Assembly: GCF_013401995.1 (NCBI RefSeq)
Contig: NZ_JACBJI010000003.1
Span: 1 to 64,000, forward strand
Origin: Flavobacterium agri
Lineage (GTDB): Bacteria > Bacteroidota > Bacteroidia > Flavobacteriales > Flavobacteriaceae
Length of the DNA: 64,000 nucleotides
Reading direction: 5' to 3'
The position numbers and the translations under genes were made by a program. Below the pieces are notes generated by a model. That model had not been told where the DNA came from. It saw nothing but the letters and a program-made list of their open reading frames with translations, and made no database searches. Of the stretch, positions 52,002 through 60,877 are shown in pieces (position 1 is the first letter of the stretch; each line of letters begins with the position of its first letter).

Positions 52002-52699
52002 CTTTCGTGGCTTCGGCCGACCGGAAAATAATCACCTCGAACCGCGATGAGCAAACCAGCCGTCCGGCATTGGTGCCCGCCGTTTATGAGGTGAACGGCA
52101 AAAATATATTGTTTCCGAAAGACCCGAGAGCAGGCGGCACGTGGTTCGCTTCCGACAAGAACGGCAACGTATTGGTTTTGCTCAACGGCGCTTTCGAGGC
52201 CCACGAGCACCATCCGCCGTATAGCAGAAGCCGCGGTCTGATCGTACTCGATCTGCTTTCTTCTCAATCGGCCATCGCCAAATGGGACGATATAGATTTG
52301 GACGGTGTAGAACCATTCACGATCGCGCTTTTCGAGAATCCACGATTGTTTGAATTGCGTTGGGACGGGAAGTCGAAATTCCGAAAAGATCTCGATGCTT
52401 CGAAGCATTACATCTGGTCGTCATCTACTTTATATCCGAAGGAAATCCGCGACAGGCGAGAGGCTTGGTTCGCAGATTTCCTTTTAAGGAACCCGAATCC
52501 CGACGCCGAGGCTATGTTCCGTTTCCATCGCTATACCGAAAACGGGGATTCCCAAAACGGCCTGATCATCGACAGGAAAGGCATACAACTGCAAACCTTG
52601 AGCATCACCCAGGTCGATCTGCAGGGCAACCGGCTTGAATTCCGCCACAGCGATTTATTGGATAATTCCGTAACCAAAACCACTTGTATAACCGTTTGA
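51989..52699 (+). CDS. NRDE-family (TANGO2-like) protein
   Basis: A 236-residue protein of the NRDE/TANGO2 family, starting MCTVTF with Cys2 and SNRDE at residues 17-21, which is the family signature, plus the AGGTWFASDKNGNVLVLLNGAF segment. TANGO2 homologues in eukaryotes are linked to heme handling; the bacterial role is unknown. It overlaps DinB by 13 nt and the ATP-grasp gene by up to 16 nt. Confidence 0.9.
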   Translation: MCTVTFVASADRKIITSNRDEQTSRPALVPAVYEVNGKNILFPKDPRAGGTWFASDKNGNVLVLLNGAFEAHEHHPPYSRSRGLIVLDLLSSQSAIAKWDDIDLDGVEPFTIALFENPRLFELRWDGKSKFRKDLDASKHYIWSSSTLYPKEIRDRREAWFADFLLRNPNPDAEAMFRFHRYTENGDSQNGLIIDRKGIQLQTLSITQVDLQGNRLEFRHSDLLDNSVTKTTCITV

Positions 52700-53736
52700 A
52701 TTTGAGTCTTTTTCTTCATAAACTGCTGCATTGGGAATATTGGCCGTACCAATTGGTATATGTGCCGGTTTATTTCCAATGGGCTTGGTACAGCTTTAGG
52801 GCGCGTTCGCTTTTTTTCTTCAACGCTTCGAATCCGTCGATCAAGAACGGCGGTTTTTTCATGGAGTCGAAAAAAAGCATTTACGATTTGATTCCGCAGC
52901 AGTATTATCCGAAGACCGAATTGATAAACGCTTGTGCTTCGATGAACATCATCCGGCAAAAAATCGAAAAGTCGGGTATTCAATTCCCGCTTATCGTAAA
53001 ACCGGACATGGGCCAACGCGGAACGGCCGTCAAGAAAATCAACACCCTGGAGGAATTGCTCAAATATGCGGGAAAAGGCGAGTTCGATTTCCTGATCCAG
53101 GATTTGATTCCGTACGAAAATGAAGTCGGGATTTTTTACGTGCGTTATCCGGACGAGGCGCAAGGCCACATTACGGGTATCGTTTCCAAAGAGTTCCTGA
53201 TCGTGACCGGAGACGGGATTTCGACCCTAGAGGATTTGCTCAGAAAAGACCCGAGATACGCCATACAGATCCCGAAACTCAAACGCGAAATGGGCAAAAG
53301 GCTCGCAGAAGTGTTGCCTCAAGGCGAAAAACGCAACGTAGTGCCTTATGGGAATCATGTGAGAGGCAGCAAATTTCTCGACGCAAGCCATTTGGTCACG
53401 CCCGAAATCACGAAAGTCATCAACGATATCTGCATCCAGATTCCGGGATTTTACTTCGGACGTCTCGACGTGATGTACGACAATTGGCTTGATTTCGAAA
53501 AAGGAGAAAACTTTTCGATCGTAGAAGTCAACGGCGCGGCAAGCGAACCCACGCACATGTACGACCCCAAGCATTCTATTTTCTTCGGATGGAAAGAACT
53601 CATGCGCCATCTGAGATTCATGTTTGAAATCAGCGTGATCAACAACAAAAAAGGCGCGCCTTATCTGTCGCACAAAGCCGGGTTGAAGGAATACCGTGAT
53701 TTTGTCGAGCACAACAAGAAATTCGCGCGCTTTTGA
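52684..53736 (+). CDS. ATP-grasp enzyme, D-Ala-D-Ala ligase-like
   Basis: About 350 residues. No ATG is available until residue 60, but the N-terminal stretch with many aromatic residues (HWEYWPYQLVYVPVYFQWAWYSFRARS) has the look of a conserved domain, so translation should begin at TTG 52684 or, more likely, TTG 52696, which overlaps the NRDE stop (TTGA). ATP-grasp motifs are PLIVKPDMGQRGTAVKKI (ATP-binding loop), GRLDVMYDN and VEVNGAASEP (magnesium ligands). It should join a carboxylate to an amine or thiol; the substrate is unknown. It is coupled to a LysE-type exporter. Confidence 0.8.
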   Translation: MYNRLNLSLFLHKLLHWEYWPYQLVYVPVYFQWAWYSFRARSLFFFNASNPSIKNGGFFMESKKSIYDLIPQQYYPKTELINACASMNIIRQKIEKSGIQFPLIVKPDMGQRGTAVKKINTLEELLKYAGKGEFDFLIQDLIPYENEVGIFYVRYPDEAQGHITGIVSKEFLIVTGDGISTLEDLLRKDPRYAIQIPKLKREMGKRLAEVLPQGEKRNVVPYGNHVRGSKFLDASHLVTPEITKVINDICIQIPGFYFGRLDVMYDNWLDFEKGENFSIVEVNGAASEPTHMYDPKHSIFFGWKELMRHLRFMFEISVINNKKGAPYLSHKAGLKEYRDFVEHNKKFARF

Positions 53737-54365
53737 AGGCTTGGCGCAATCTTGCCGTGGGTTTCGGCATCAGTTTTATCGGGTCGGTGCCTTTAGGGTA
53801 TTTGAACGTTGTGGGTTTCGAGATTTTTTCGCTTCACGGATACGCACGACTTTTTCCGTACCTGATCGGTGTGATCGCCGAAGAATCCATCGTGATTTAT
53901 CTTACGTTGGCTTTTGCCGAAAAATTGGCCAAAGGCGGAAAATGGGTCAGGACGACCGAAATATTGTCCATTTTATTTTTACTCGTTTTGGCCGCCTATT
54001 TCTTTTTTCGACAACAAGGCGATGAGGTCAAAACACCCACTTACGTACACTATTCACCTTTTGTGGCGGGCGCGGTGCTGAATGCGATAAATTTCATGCA
54101 GTTGCCGTTTTGGACGGGTTGGAACATGTATTTGATCAACGCCAAATGGATCGTCATAAACGGCAGAATCAAGTATTTGTACATCTTAGGCGCGCTCGTC
54201 GGCACTTTGGTGGGCATGCTCGCTTTCATTTTGGGATTGCATTATCTGGCGCAGAACGTGAACGGATTGTCGTATTACCTTATGAAGTTCATCATCCCAT
54301 TGATTTTTGTCGGGATGGCGCTTTGGCAAGCCTATAAATTCTACGAGAAATACAGAAACGATTAA
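53733..54365 (+). CDS. LysE-family transporter
   Basis: A 210-residue inner-membrane protein with about six transmembrane helices (first about 6-27, last about 182-202) and the family opening GFGISFIGSVPLGYLNVVGFEIF. The start is a TTG overlapping the ATP-grasp stop (TTGA); no ATG would keep the first helix. LysE-family proteins export amino acids or small amines. Its coupling to an ATP-grasp ligase suggests export of the ligase product or removal of its substrate (inference). Confidence 0.82.
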   Translation: MKAWRNLAVGFGISFIGSVPLGYLNVVGFEIFSLHGYARLFPYLIGVIAEESIVIYLTLAFAEKLAKGGKWVRTTEILSILFLLVLAAYFFFRQQGDEVKTPTYVHYSPFVAGAVLNAINFMQLPFWTGWNMYLINAKWIVINGRIKYLYILGALVGTLVGMLAFILGLHYLAQNVNGLSYYLMKFIIPLIFVGMALWQAYKFYEKYRND

Positions 54366-54414
54366 CGGTTCTCTTGGCGCACAATCGTTATATTTACGCA
54401 CTCGAATCCTATTC

Positions 54415-55089
54415 ATGAAAAACATTATCGTCACCGGAACAAGCCGCGGCATCGGACTCGAACTCGCGCTTTTGTTCGCCAATGCCGGACACAACGTTTT
54501 GGCGCTTTCACGGAATCCGCATCCCGAATTGCTCAAAAACGGGAACATCACTTTCCTATCGGTAGATCTTGCCGATGAAAACGCGCTCAACGGCATCGTC
54601 GATTTCCTCCACAACTGGAAAACCGTAGACGCGATCGTGCACAATGCGGGCGCTTTGGTGCTTAAACCGTTCCAACATCTGACCACCGAAGATTTCGAAC
54701 GCGTGTACCGTGTGAACGTTTTCGGGGTCGCCGCGTTGAACCGCATCTGTATCCCGTTTATGAAAAAAGGCAGCCATGTGGTCACGATCAGCAGTATGGG
54801 TGGCATTCAAGGCTCGATGAAATTCGCCGGATTGGCCGCTTACAGTTCGAGCAAAGGCGCGGTGATTACATTATCGGAATTATTGGCCGAAGAATACAAG
54901 GAACAAGGTATTTCGTTCAATGTTCTGGCGCTCGGATCGGTGCAGACCGAAATGCTCGCCGAAGCGTTCCCGGGTTATCAAGCTCCGCTCAAAGCACACG
55001 AAATGGCCGAATATATTTTTGATTTCACGCTCAAAGGCAACAAATATTACAACGGAAAAGTGCTTCAGGTCGCTTTGTCCACACCATGA
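54415..55089 (+). CDS. Short-chain dehydrogenase/reductase
   Basis: A 224-residue SDR. The ATG at 54415 (MKNIIVTGTSRGIG) is used because an upstream frame would run into the LysE gene. Motifs: TGTSRGIG, HNAGAL, catalytic YSSSKGA and LGSVQTEM. Substrate unknown. SprT overlaps the stop by 4 nt. A TATATTTA at 54389-54396 could be a weak internal promoter, but has no -33. Confidence 0.9.
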   Translation: MKNIIVTGTSRGIGLELALLFANAGHNVLALSRNPHPELLKNGNITFLSVDLADENALNGIVDFLHNWKTVDAIVHNAGALVLKPFQHLTTEDFERVYRVNVFGVAALNRICIPFMKKGSHVVTISSMGGIQGSMKFAGLAAYSSSKGAVITLSELLAEEYKEQGISFNVLALGSVQTEMLAEAFPGYQAPLKAHEMAEYIFDFTLKGNKYYNGKVLQVALSTP

Positions 55090-55703
55090 ACGAAACGTTA
55101 GCCAAATATTTGCCCGAATTCGCCGTAAAGCCCGTTTACGATTTGATCGTGTCGAACGAAGTGCATCTCAAGGTCGTCAACGAGCGGGTCACGCGTCATG
55201 GCGATTACCGCAAGGCACATACGGGGAAACATGAGATCACCGTCAACGGCAGCCTCAACAAATATCGTTTTCTGATGACGCTCGTACACGAGATCGCGCA
55301 TTTGGTGGCTTTCGAAAAATACGGGCGTGACATTAAACCGCACGGCGCGGAATGGAAACATACATTCCAACGTTTGATGGTGCCGTTCATCCGCCCGGAG
55401 ATTTTCCCGCAGCAACTGCTTCCGCTTTTGGCGCGGCATTTCAGGAATCCGTCGGCGAGCAGCGATACAGATACGACGCTTTCGCTCGCCCTCAAGCAAT
55501 ACGACCAAAAAGAAGACGATAAACACTATGTTTTCCAGTTGCCTTATGGCGCTTTGTTCCGCATACACAATGGCAAAGTGTTCCAGAAAGGCGCTTTGCG
55601 CACCAAGCGGTACGAATGCATAGAAGTGCGTTCGGGACGCATGTATTTGTTCAATCCGAATGCCGAAGTCGAAATCTTACCACAATTGTTAAAGCAGGAT
55701 TAA
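55086..55703 (+). CDS. SprT-like zinc metallopeptidase domain protein
   Basis: A 205-residue protein with the HEIAH zinc motif (His68, Glu69, His72) inside the SprT-type domain (about 15-110: LVHEIAHLVAFEKYGRDIKPHGAEWKHTF). SprT-like domains in eukaryotes cut DNA-protein crosslinks; the bacterial members are poorly known. The C-terminal half (SSDTDTTLSLALKQYDQ... RTKRYECIEV) could be a nucleic-acid-binding part. It overlaps SDR by 4 nt and ends the tight run. Confidence 0.88.
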   Translation: MNETLAKYLPEFAVKPVYDLIVSNEVHLKVVNERVTRHGDYRKAHTGKHEITVNGSLNKYRFLMTLVHEIAHLVAFEKYGRDIKPHGAEWKHTFQRLMVPFIRPEIFPQQLLPLLARHFRNPSASSDTDTTLSLALKQYDQKEDDKHYVFQLPYGALFRIHNGKVFQKGALRTKRYECIEVRSGRMYLFNPNAEVEILPQLLKQD

Positions 55704-55712
55704 ATAATTTTG
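55686..55712 (+). promoter_or_regulatory. Candidate promoter of manC
   Basis: TTG (55686-55688), 16-nt spacer, TAATTTTG (55705-55712), a perfect -7 box, with a leader of about 40 nt to the ATG at 55757. The spacer is one base short of the usual range. It lies in the last bases of the SprT gene. Confidence 0.45.
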
Positions 55713-55756
55713 TTTTTCTTGCGGCAATCCAAACCTTTAGGGTCAATAAAATCGAA

Positions 55757-56818
55757 ATGAACAAGAATTACTACGCTATACTTATGGCCGGCGGCGTCGG
55801 ATCACGGTTCTGGCCTGTGAGCACGACAGAATTCCCAAAGCAGTTCCACGATATGCTCGGGTCGGGCGAGACGCTTATCCAAAAGACGTTCAGCAGGCTC
55901 ACGCGTATCATCCCGAAGGGAAACATCCTGATCCTGACCAACGAAAAGTACAATGATCTGGTATTGGACCAACTTCCCGAAGTAAATCCGGCACAAATAC
56001 TGCTCGAGCCCGCGATGCGAAATACCGCGCCTTGCATACTTTATGCGTCCCTGAAAATAAAAAAACAGAATCCCGACGCACTCATGGTCGTCGCGCCAAG
56101 CGATCACTGGATCGAAGACGAACAAGCGTTTACCGACAACCTTCAAAAGTGTTTCGATTTCTGCCAAACCAACGACGCGCTGATGACTTTGGGCATACAA
56201 CCCACGTTTCCGAATACAGGTTACGGCTACATTGAATTCGACAAATCGGATGTGAATGAAGTCAAGAAAGTGCGCCAGTTCCGTGAAAAGCCCGATTACG
56301 AAACGGCCAAGCAATTCCTCGAAAGCGGTAATTTCCTTTGGAACGGAGGCATTTTCATTTGGAGCGCGAAATCGGTGCTCGAGGCTTTTGCCAAATTCCA
56401 ACCACAGATGCTCGCGCTTTTCGAAAAAGGCAACGACGCTTATAATACGTCGGACGAAAAACGATTCATCGAGGAAAATTACGCCGATTCCGAAAACATC
56501 TCGATCGATTATGCACTCATGGAAAACGCCCGAAACGTATTTGTGCTTCCGGCCGCTTTCGACTGGAACGATTTGGGTACTTGGGGTTCGCTGCATGAAA
56601 AACTTCCGAAAGACGACAGCAACAACGCCGTCGTGAATGCGAAAGTTATTTTGGAAAACGCGAACAACAACATCATCCGTTCCGATGCCAAAAAACTGAT
56701 CATCGTTGACGGACTCGACGATTTCATTATTGTAGACCGCGAAGACGTTTTGCTGATTTACCCGAAAAACAAGGAACAGGACATCAAGAGAATTACGGGA
56801 TTGGCCAGCGAATTATAA
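55757..56818 (+). CDS. manC: Mannose-1-phosphate guanylyltransferase
   Basis: A 353-residue nucleotidyltransferase making GDP-mannose from mannose-1-phosphate and GTP, a precursor of surface polysaccharides and glycoproteins. The signature MAGGVGSRFWPVSTTEFPKQF, the VVAPSDHWIEDE segment, FREKPDYETAKQFLE and DWNDLGTWGSLHE are all present. The length corresponds to the single-function enzyme without the isomerase domain. The start is the ATG at 55757; the longer frame overlaps SprT. Confidence 0.94.
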   Translation: MNKNYYAILMAGGVGSRFWPVSTTEFPKQFHDMLGSGETLIQKTFSRLTRIIPKGNILILTNEKYNDLVLDQLPEVNPAQILLEPAMRNTAPCILYASLKIKKQNPDALMVVAPSDHWIEDEQAFTDNLQKCFDFCQTNDALMTLGIQPTFPNTGYGYIEFDKSDVNEVKKVRQFREKPDYETAKQFLESGNFLWNGGIFIWSAKSVLEAFAKFQPQMLALFEKGNDAYNTSDEKRFIEENYADSENISIDYALMENARNVFVLPAAFDWNDLGTWGSLHEKLPKDDSNNAVVNAKVILENANNNIIRSDAKKLIIVDGLDDFIIVDREDVLLIYPKNKEQDIKRITGLASEL

Positions 56819-56899
56819 GTCATTTCTTGCATTTACTCATTTTGACGCGCAACCTTTTCGCCCAATCCGTATCTTGGCTATAAGCCAAAAGACCAGACG

Positions 56900-59800
56900 A
56901 TGCGAAACCGTTACCCGAGATTTTTCCGTTTTTATTTTTTACTGATTTGCTTCTGTGCGACTTCGGCTTTCGGCCAATTGTCCGACTTTGATTTCGACAT
57001 CACGCATACTAACGAAACCTGTACGGGTAACGGGTCGATGACGTTTTCCGTATCGGGGACACAGCCTGGTTCGTCGATGTTGTACAGCATCTATCTGTTG
57101 CCGAATACGACCACGCCTGTGAGTGTTACATCAGCTGCGACATTTTCGGGTCTTACCGCAGGGAATTATCAGGTTATCGCCACCCAGACGTTAAACGGAA
57201 ATACGGGTACGCAACAGGAAAACGTGATCATTACCGATCACGTGGAAGACCTGCAATATTCGATCAACCATACTTATGGGGAATGTTACAAGACGGCCGT
57301 TCTTCATGTGAACATAACTTCGGGAAACCCGATTTCTTATGAAGTTATGTCCGGGCCCCAGACTTTTCCTGCGCAGGCTTCCAACGAATTTGTGGTTACC
57401 CAAGGCGGGACCTACACGATTCGAGTATTCGATGAATGCGGTGAAGCCCTTGTGCAAACGTATACGTTCATTTTCGATCCCGGGATTTCGCTTCCTTTTT
57501 CGGCCAATGCCACTACCGAAGTGGTTGGCTGCAATCTGATGGCCGTGAACCAAACTTTTGAGACTACCGGGGTTTTTGCGTATCCGTTGCAAGTAACCTA
57601 TACCATCAACATTCCGGGAAGCGATCCCATCACATCGTCGTTTACGGTCGAAAGTGGAGGTGCGAATTCGGTTACCATAACACAAAACCTGATTGTTGGT
57701 CCAAACGAAACGTATAGTTATGTGGTTAATGTGGTGGATGCCTGCGGATTCAGCTACACAGATGAGGGAAGCGTCGAAAACGATCCTCAAATTCCGATCG
57801 TGACGCCTTCTGGAGGCGATTGCGATACAACCGATTATACGCTTTACTTTGCTACGGCGGGTACTGTCATTTCGGCGCCAGATACGTATGGATTCGATTT
57901 GCCTCACGAACTTGTGATGGGTCAGCCGAATTCATTTCCGATTCCCGATTTATTGCCAGGTACTTATACGGTGTTGGCCCTCGATTTTTGTCAGCAACCA
58001 CATGAAATCGAGTTTACCGTAGAAGCGGTGGAACCACCAGGACCGACGGTGAATATACAATTAGGATGCGGGGCCGGTATGGCTTCGGTTTACATCCGTG
58101 CCGACGGCGGAATCGAAACCATAGATGTGATTTCTGCTCCGGCCGCGTATCCGTACCCACTGCCACACAACCTTAATTATGCGCTCGATGCGGGCGGTGC
58201 GTTGCGATTGGCGAATCTTCCGGCGGGTGAGTATATTTTCCATATCGTGAACGACTGCGGATTCGAATGGGATTTTCCCGTGTCGTTGAGCGGTCTTGTT
58301 TTCGAGGCCGATGTAGACGTGATCCAGCATTGCGGTTCGTTCGACCTCGATTTGTCGTATGTAGACAACAGTACCGCAGGTGTCAGTTTCTGGTTGCAGA
58401 AATACAATCCGAACACCAATACTTGGGGTCATCCGCAGACAGGTAACCCGTACCCGATCAATACGCAGCCGAACTTGGGCAATTCACGGCCTTTGGGAGA
58501 CGGGTTGACGCTAAACCTTTTGTACACCGGTCATTTTCGCGTGATTTCGTACCGCGTGATGTTCTCGACAATTGAATCCGAAAGGCATTGTATCAATGTT
58601 TTGAATGAATTCGATGTGCTTCTGGCGCCCATAATCGAAGACGCCTACAGCTTCTCGTGCGACAATGCCACTTTCGATGTGATCATCGATGCCACAGGAA
58701 TGGCACCGCTTCAGTACAGCATTACACAAATGAACAACAGCCCGTATGTCGTGAACAACGGGACGTCGAATATTTTCACGGGATTGACACCGGGAATCTA
58801 TAATTTCCAGGTGCAGGACGTTTGCGGCAATATCGCGAACCGCCTATTCGAAATCAGCGAACCTTATTCGATGCAGATCATATCTTCGGGAACGTGCGAA
58901 GGTCAACCGTTTACGCTAAGCGTACCCAATTACGAGTTTCTCGATTACACGTGGTATCTCGACAATCCGGGCAATGTCTTGTCTAATTCTGCCACGCTCG
59001 AAATTCCTGCGATTTCGGCTGCCGATTTGGGTACGTACTATGTGCACATCTTTACCGACAATCCGGAATCCTGTATCGATATTACGCTCGAATTCAATCT
59101 CGACATGATAACGCCATTGGCTCAGGCGGGAACTGACAGCAGCGAAACGTATTGCGGCAATCCGGGTACTTTGGATCTTTCGGCTTTTCTAGGCGGGAAT
59201 TTCCAAACGGGAGGCGTGTGGTCAGAAAATACGGCTTCGGGTACGTTGTCGATTTCGAGTTGGGATGCTACGTCCGTGGCTTCTGGAACTTATGTTTTCG
59301 TGTACACCAAAAGTTCGGAATGCGGACCTGACGATATTTCGGTCCACAGTTTCACGATCAATCCGGCTCCCGAAAATCCGATCGCTTTCCTCGAACAGGA
59401 CGTTTGCCAACAGGGCGATTTGCATTTGTTGAGTTCGACTGTTGCCGGTGCGACTTATGTTTGGACTGGCCCGAACGGTTTTACGTCTTCCGAACAAAAT
59501 CCTACGATATTGAATGCGACTTCGGCCAACAATGGCACGTATACGGTTCAGGCTTTTATAGGCGATTGTCCTTCCGAAATATCGAACTTGGAAGTCATCT
59601 TAAGCGAATTACCCGATTTTACGCTTTCTGCGGAATGTAACAACAACCGCATGTTGATTACGGCTACAAGTGCTTCGGCCGAAACGTTTACTTACGCCTG
59701 GTCCGGTCCGAACGGGTATTCGTCTTCTGTAAATCCGGCCGACATTTCGGGGAACGCTCCGGGACAATATTCGCTTACCGTTACCAATCAGGCGGGTTGT

Positions 59801-60097
59801 AGTGCGACTTTCTCCCAAAACGTCACGGCGACTTTGTGCCAAATCCCGAAAGGTATTTCGTTTAACGAAGACGGACTCAACGACGATTTCGACCTGAGCG
59901 GATTCGGTGACAACCTAAAAGTCAAGATTTTCAACCGTTACGGAATGGTCGTTTACGAGATGAACGATTACGTGAACCAATGGCACGGCCAATGCAAGGA
60001 TGGTAATATGTTGCCGAGCGCGACGTATTATTACTACATCCAAAATGCCGAAGGACAGGAAAAAACGGGTTGGGTGTATTTGATGCGAAACGAATAA
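56900..60097 (+). CDS. Large T9SS-exported surface protein with type B sorting domain
   Basis: A 1065-residue exported protein: signal peptide 1-25 (ATSAFGQ), then a long series of Ig/PKD/SprB-like beta-sandwich repeats (for example PENPIAFLEQDVCQQGDLHLLSSTVAGATYVWTGPNGF and repeated YTWYLDNPG-, YTFAWSGPNGYSSS-type units), and a C-terminal type B (CHU_C/gliding-associated) sorting domain from about 1000 (IPKGISFNEDGLNDDFDLSGFG, KIFNRYGMVVYEMNDY, LPSATYYYYIQN, GWVYLMRNE). Proteins of this type are large adhesins or surface structures. It ends exactly where the opposite gene ends (60097/60098). Confidence 0.9.
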   Translation: MRNRYPRFFRFYFLLICFCATSAFGQLSDFDFDITHTNETCTGNGSMTFSVSGTQPGSSMLYSIYLLPNTTTPVSVTSAATFSGLTAGNYQVIATQTLNGNTGTQQENVIITDHVEDLQYSINHTYGECYKTAVLHVNITSGNPISYEVMSGPQTFPAQASNEFVVTQGGTYTIRVFDECGEALVQTYTFIFDPGISLPFSANATTEVVGCNLMAVNQTFETTGVFAYPLQVTYTINIPGSDPITSSFTVESGGANSVTITQNLIVGPNETYSYVVNVVDACGFSYTDEGSVENDPQIPIVTPSGGDCDTTDYTLYFATAGTVISAPDTYGFDLPHELVMGQPNSFPIPDLLPGTYTVLALDFCQQPHEIEFTVEAVEPPGPTVNIQLGCGAGMASVYIRADGGIETIDVISAPAAYPYPLPHNLNYALDAGGALRLANLPAGEYIFHIVNDCGFEWDFPVSLSGLVFEADVDVIQHCGSFDLDLSYVDNSTAGVSFWLQKYNPNTNTWGHPQTGNPYPINTQPNLGNSRPLGDGLTLNLLYTGHFRVISYRVMFSTIESERHCINVLNEFDVLLAPIIEDAYSFSCDNATFDVIIDATGMAPLQYSITQMNNSPYVVNNGTSNIFTGLTPGIYNFQVQDVCGNIANRLFEISEPYSMQIISSGTCEGQPFTLSVPNYEFLDYTWYLDNPGNVLSNSATLEIPAISAADLGTYYVHIFTDNPESCIDITLEFNLDMITPLAQAGTDSSETYCGNPGTLDLSAFLGGNFQTGGVWSENTASGTLSISSWDATSVASGTYVFVYTKSSECGPDDISVHSFTINPAPENPIAFLEQDVCQQGDLHLLSSTVAGATYVWTGPNGFTSSEQNPTILNATSANNGTYTVQAFIGDCPSEISNLEVILSELPDFTLSAECNNNRMLITATSASAETFTYAWSGPNGYSSSVNPADISGNAPGQYSLTVTNQAGCSATFSQNVTATLCQIPKGISFNEDGLNDDFDLSGFGDNLKVKIFNRYGMVVYEMNDYVNQWHGQCKDGNMLPSATYYYYIQNAEGQEKTGWVYLMRNE

Positions 60098-60877
60098 TTA
60101 TACAGATTCGCCTTTGTCCTCGCGCAATTGCGCCTTGCGGACTTTCTTGAACAGGTTCGACGAATACACGAAATCGACGATGGCGGCATTGTCGGTCTTG
60201 AAGATTTCTTTTTTGGTGCCTTCCCAAGCCAGTACGCCTTCTTTGAGGAAAACGATTTTCTCGCCGATTTCCATCACCGAGTTCATGTCGTGCGTATTGA
60301 TCACGGTCGTAATCTTATATTCGTGGGTGATTTCCTGGATCAGGTTGTCGATGACGGTTGAGGTTTTAGGATCAAGTCCCGAGTTCGGCTCATCGCAAAA
60401 AAGATACTTCGGATTGTTCACGATGGCACGTGCGATTGCGACGCGTTTTTGCATACCGCCCGAGATTTCCGATGGTTTCTTGTGGTGCGCATCCACAAGG
60501 TTCACACGCGCGATCACTTCATCTACGCGGTCCTTGATTTCGCCTTTCGATTTGCTTGAGAACATCTGCAACGGGAAACCGACGTTTTGCGCGACGGTCA
60601 TGCTGTCGAACAACGCGCTTCCTTGGAAAACCATTCCGATTTCGGTACGCAGGTCGCGTTTTTCGTCTTCGGACAAATCCCAATAAGCACGTCCGTCGTA
60701 TAAGATCTTTCCCGAATCGGGTTTGTGGATTCCGAGCAGACTCTTGAGCAAAACCGTCTTTCCCGAACCTGATTGCCCGATAATGAGGTTCGTCTTCCCG
60801 GTTTCGAACGTCGTAGTGATTCCCTTAAGCACGGTTGCGTCACCAAACGATTTCACGACATCTTTTACTTCTATCAT
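60098..60877 (-). CDS. ABC transporter ATP-binding protein, MlaF type
   Basis: A 259-residue ATPase of the Mla/MCE lipid-transport family. Walker A GQSGSGKT (about 34-41), signature ISGGMQKRVAIARAI, Walker B YLFCDEPNSGLDP and the H-loop NTHDM are present. It powers phospholipid movement between the two membranes together with a permease (next gene, 4-nt overlap) and an MCE-domain substrate-binding protein that is not in this window. The gene ends without any spacing from the convergent 1065-residue gene. Confidence 0.9.
   Translation of the reverse strand: MIEVKDVVKSFGDATVLKGITTTFETGKTNLIIGQSGSGKTVLLKSLLGIHKPDSGKILYDGRAYWDLSEDEKRDLRTEIGMVFQGSALFDSMTVAQNVGFPLQMFSSKSKGEIKDRVDEVIARVNLVDAHHKKPSEISGGMQKRVAIARAIVNNPKYLFCDEPNSGLDPKTSTVIDNLIQEITHEYKITTVINTHDMNSVMEIGEKIVFLKEGVLAWEGTKKEIFKTDNAAIVDFVYSSNLFKKVRKAQLREDKGESV

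Noticed and set aside
52684..53736. Naming the ATP-grasp gene ddl
   Set aside because: The N-terminal region and neighbours differ from true D-Ala-D-Ala ligases; only the ATP-grasp fold is supported.
56870..56877. TATCTTGG before the 1065-residue gene as a promoter
   Set aside because: It lacks the TTTG of the -7 box and the only TTTG upstream is 25 nt away, outside the usual spacing.
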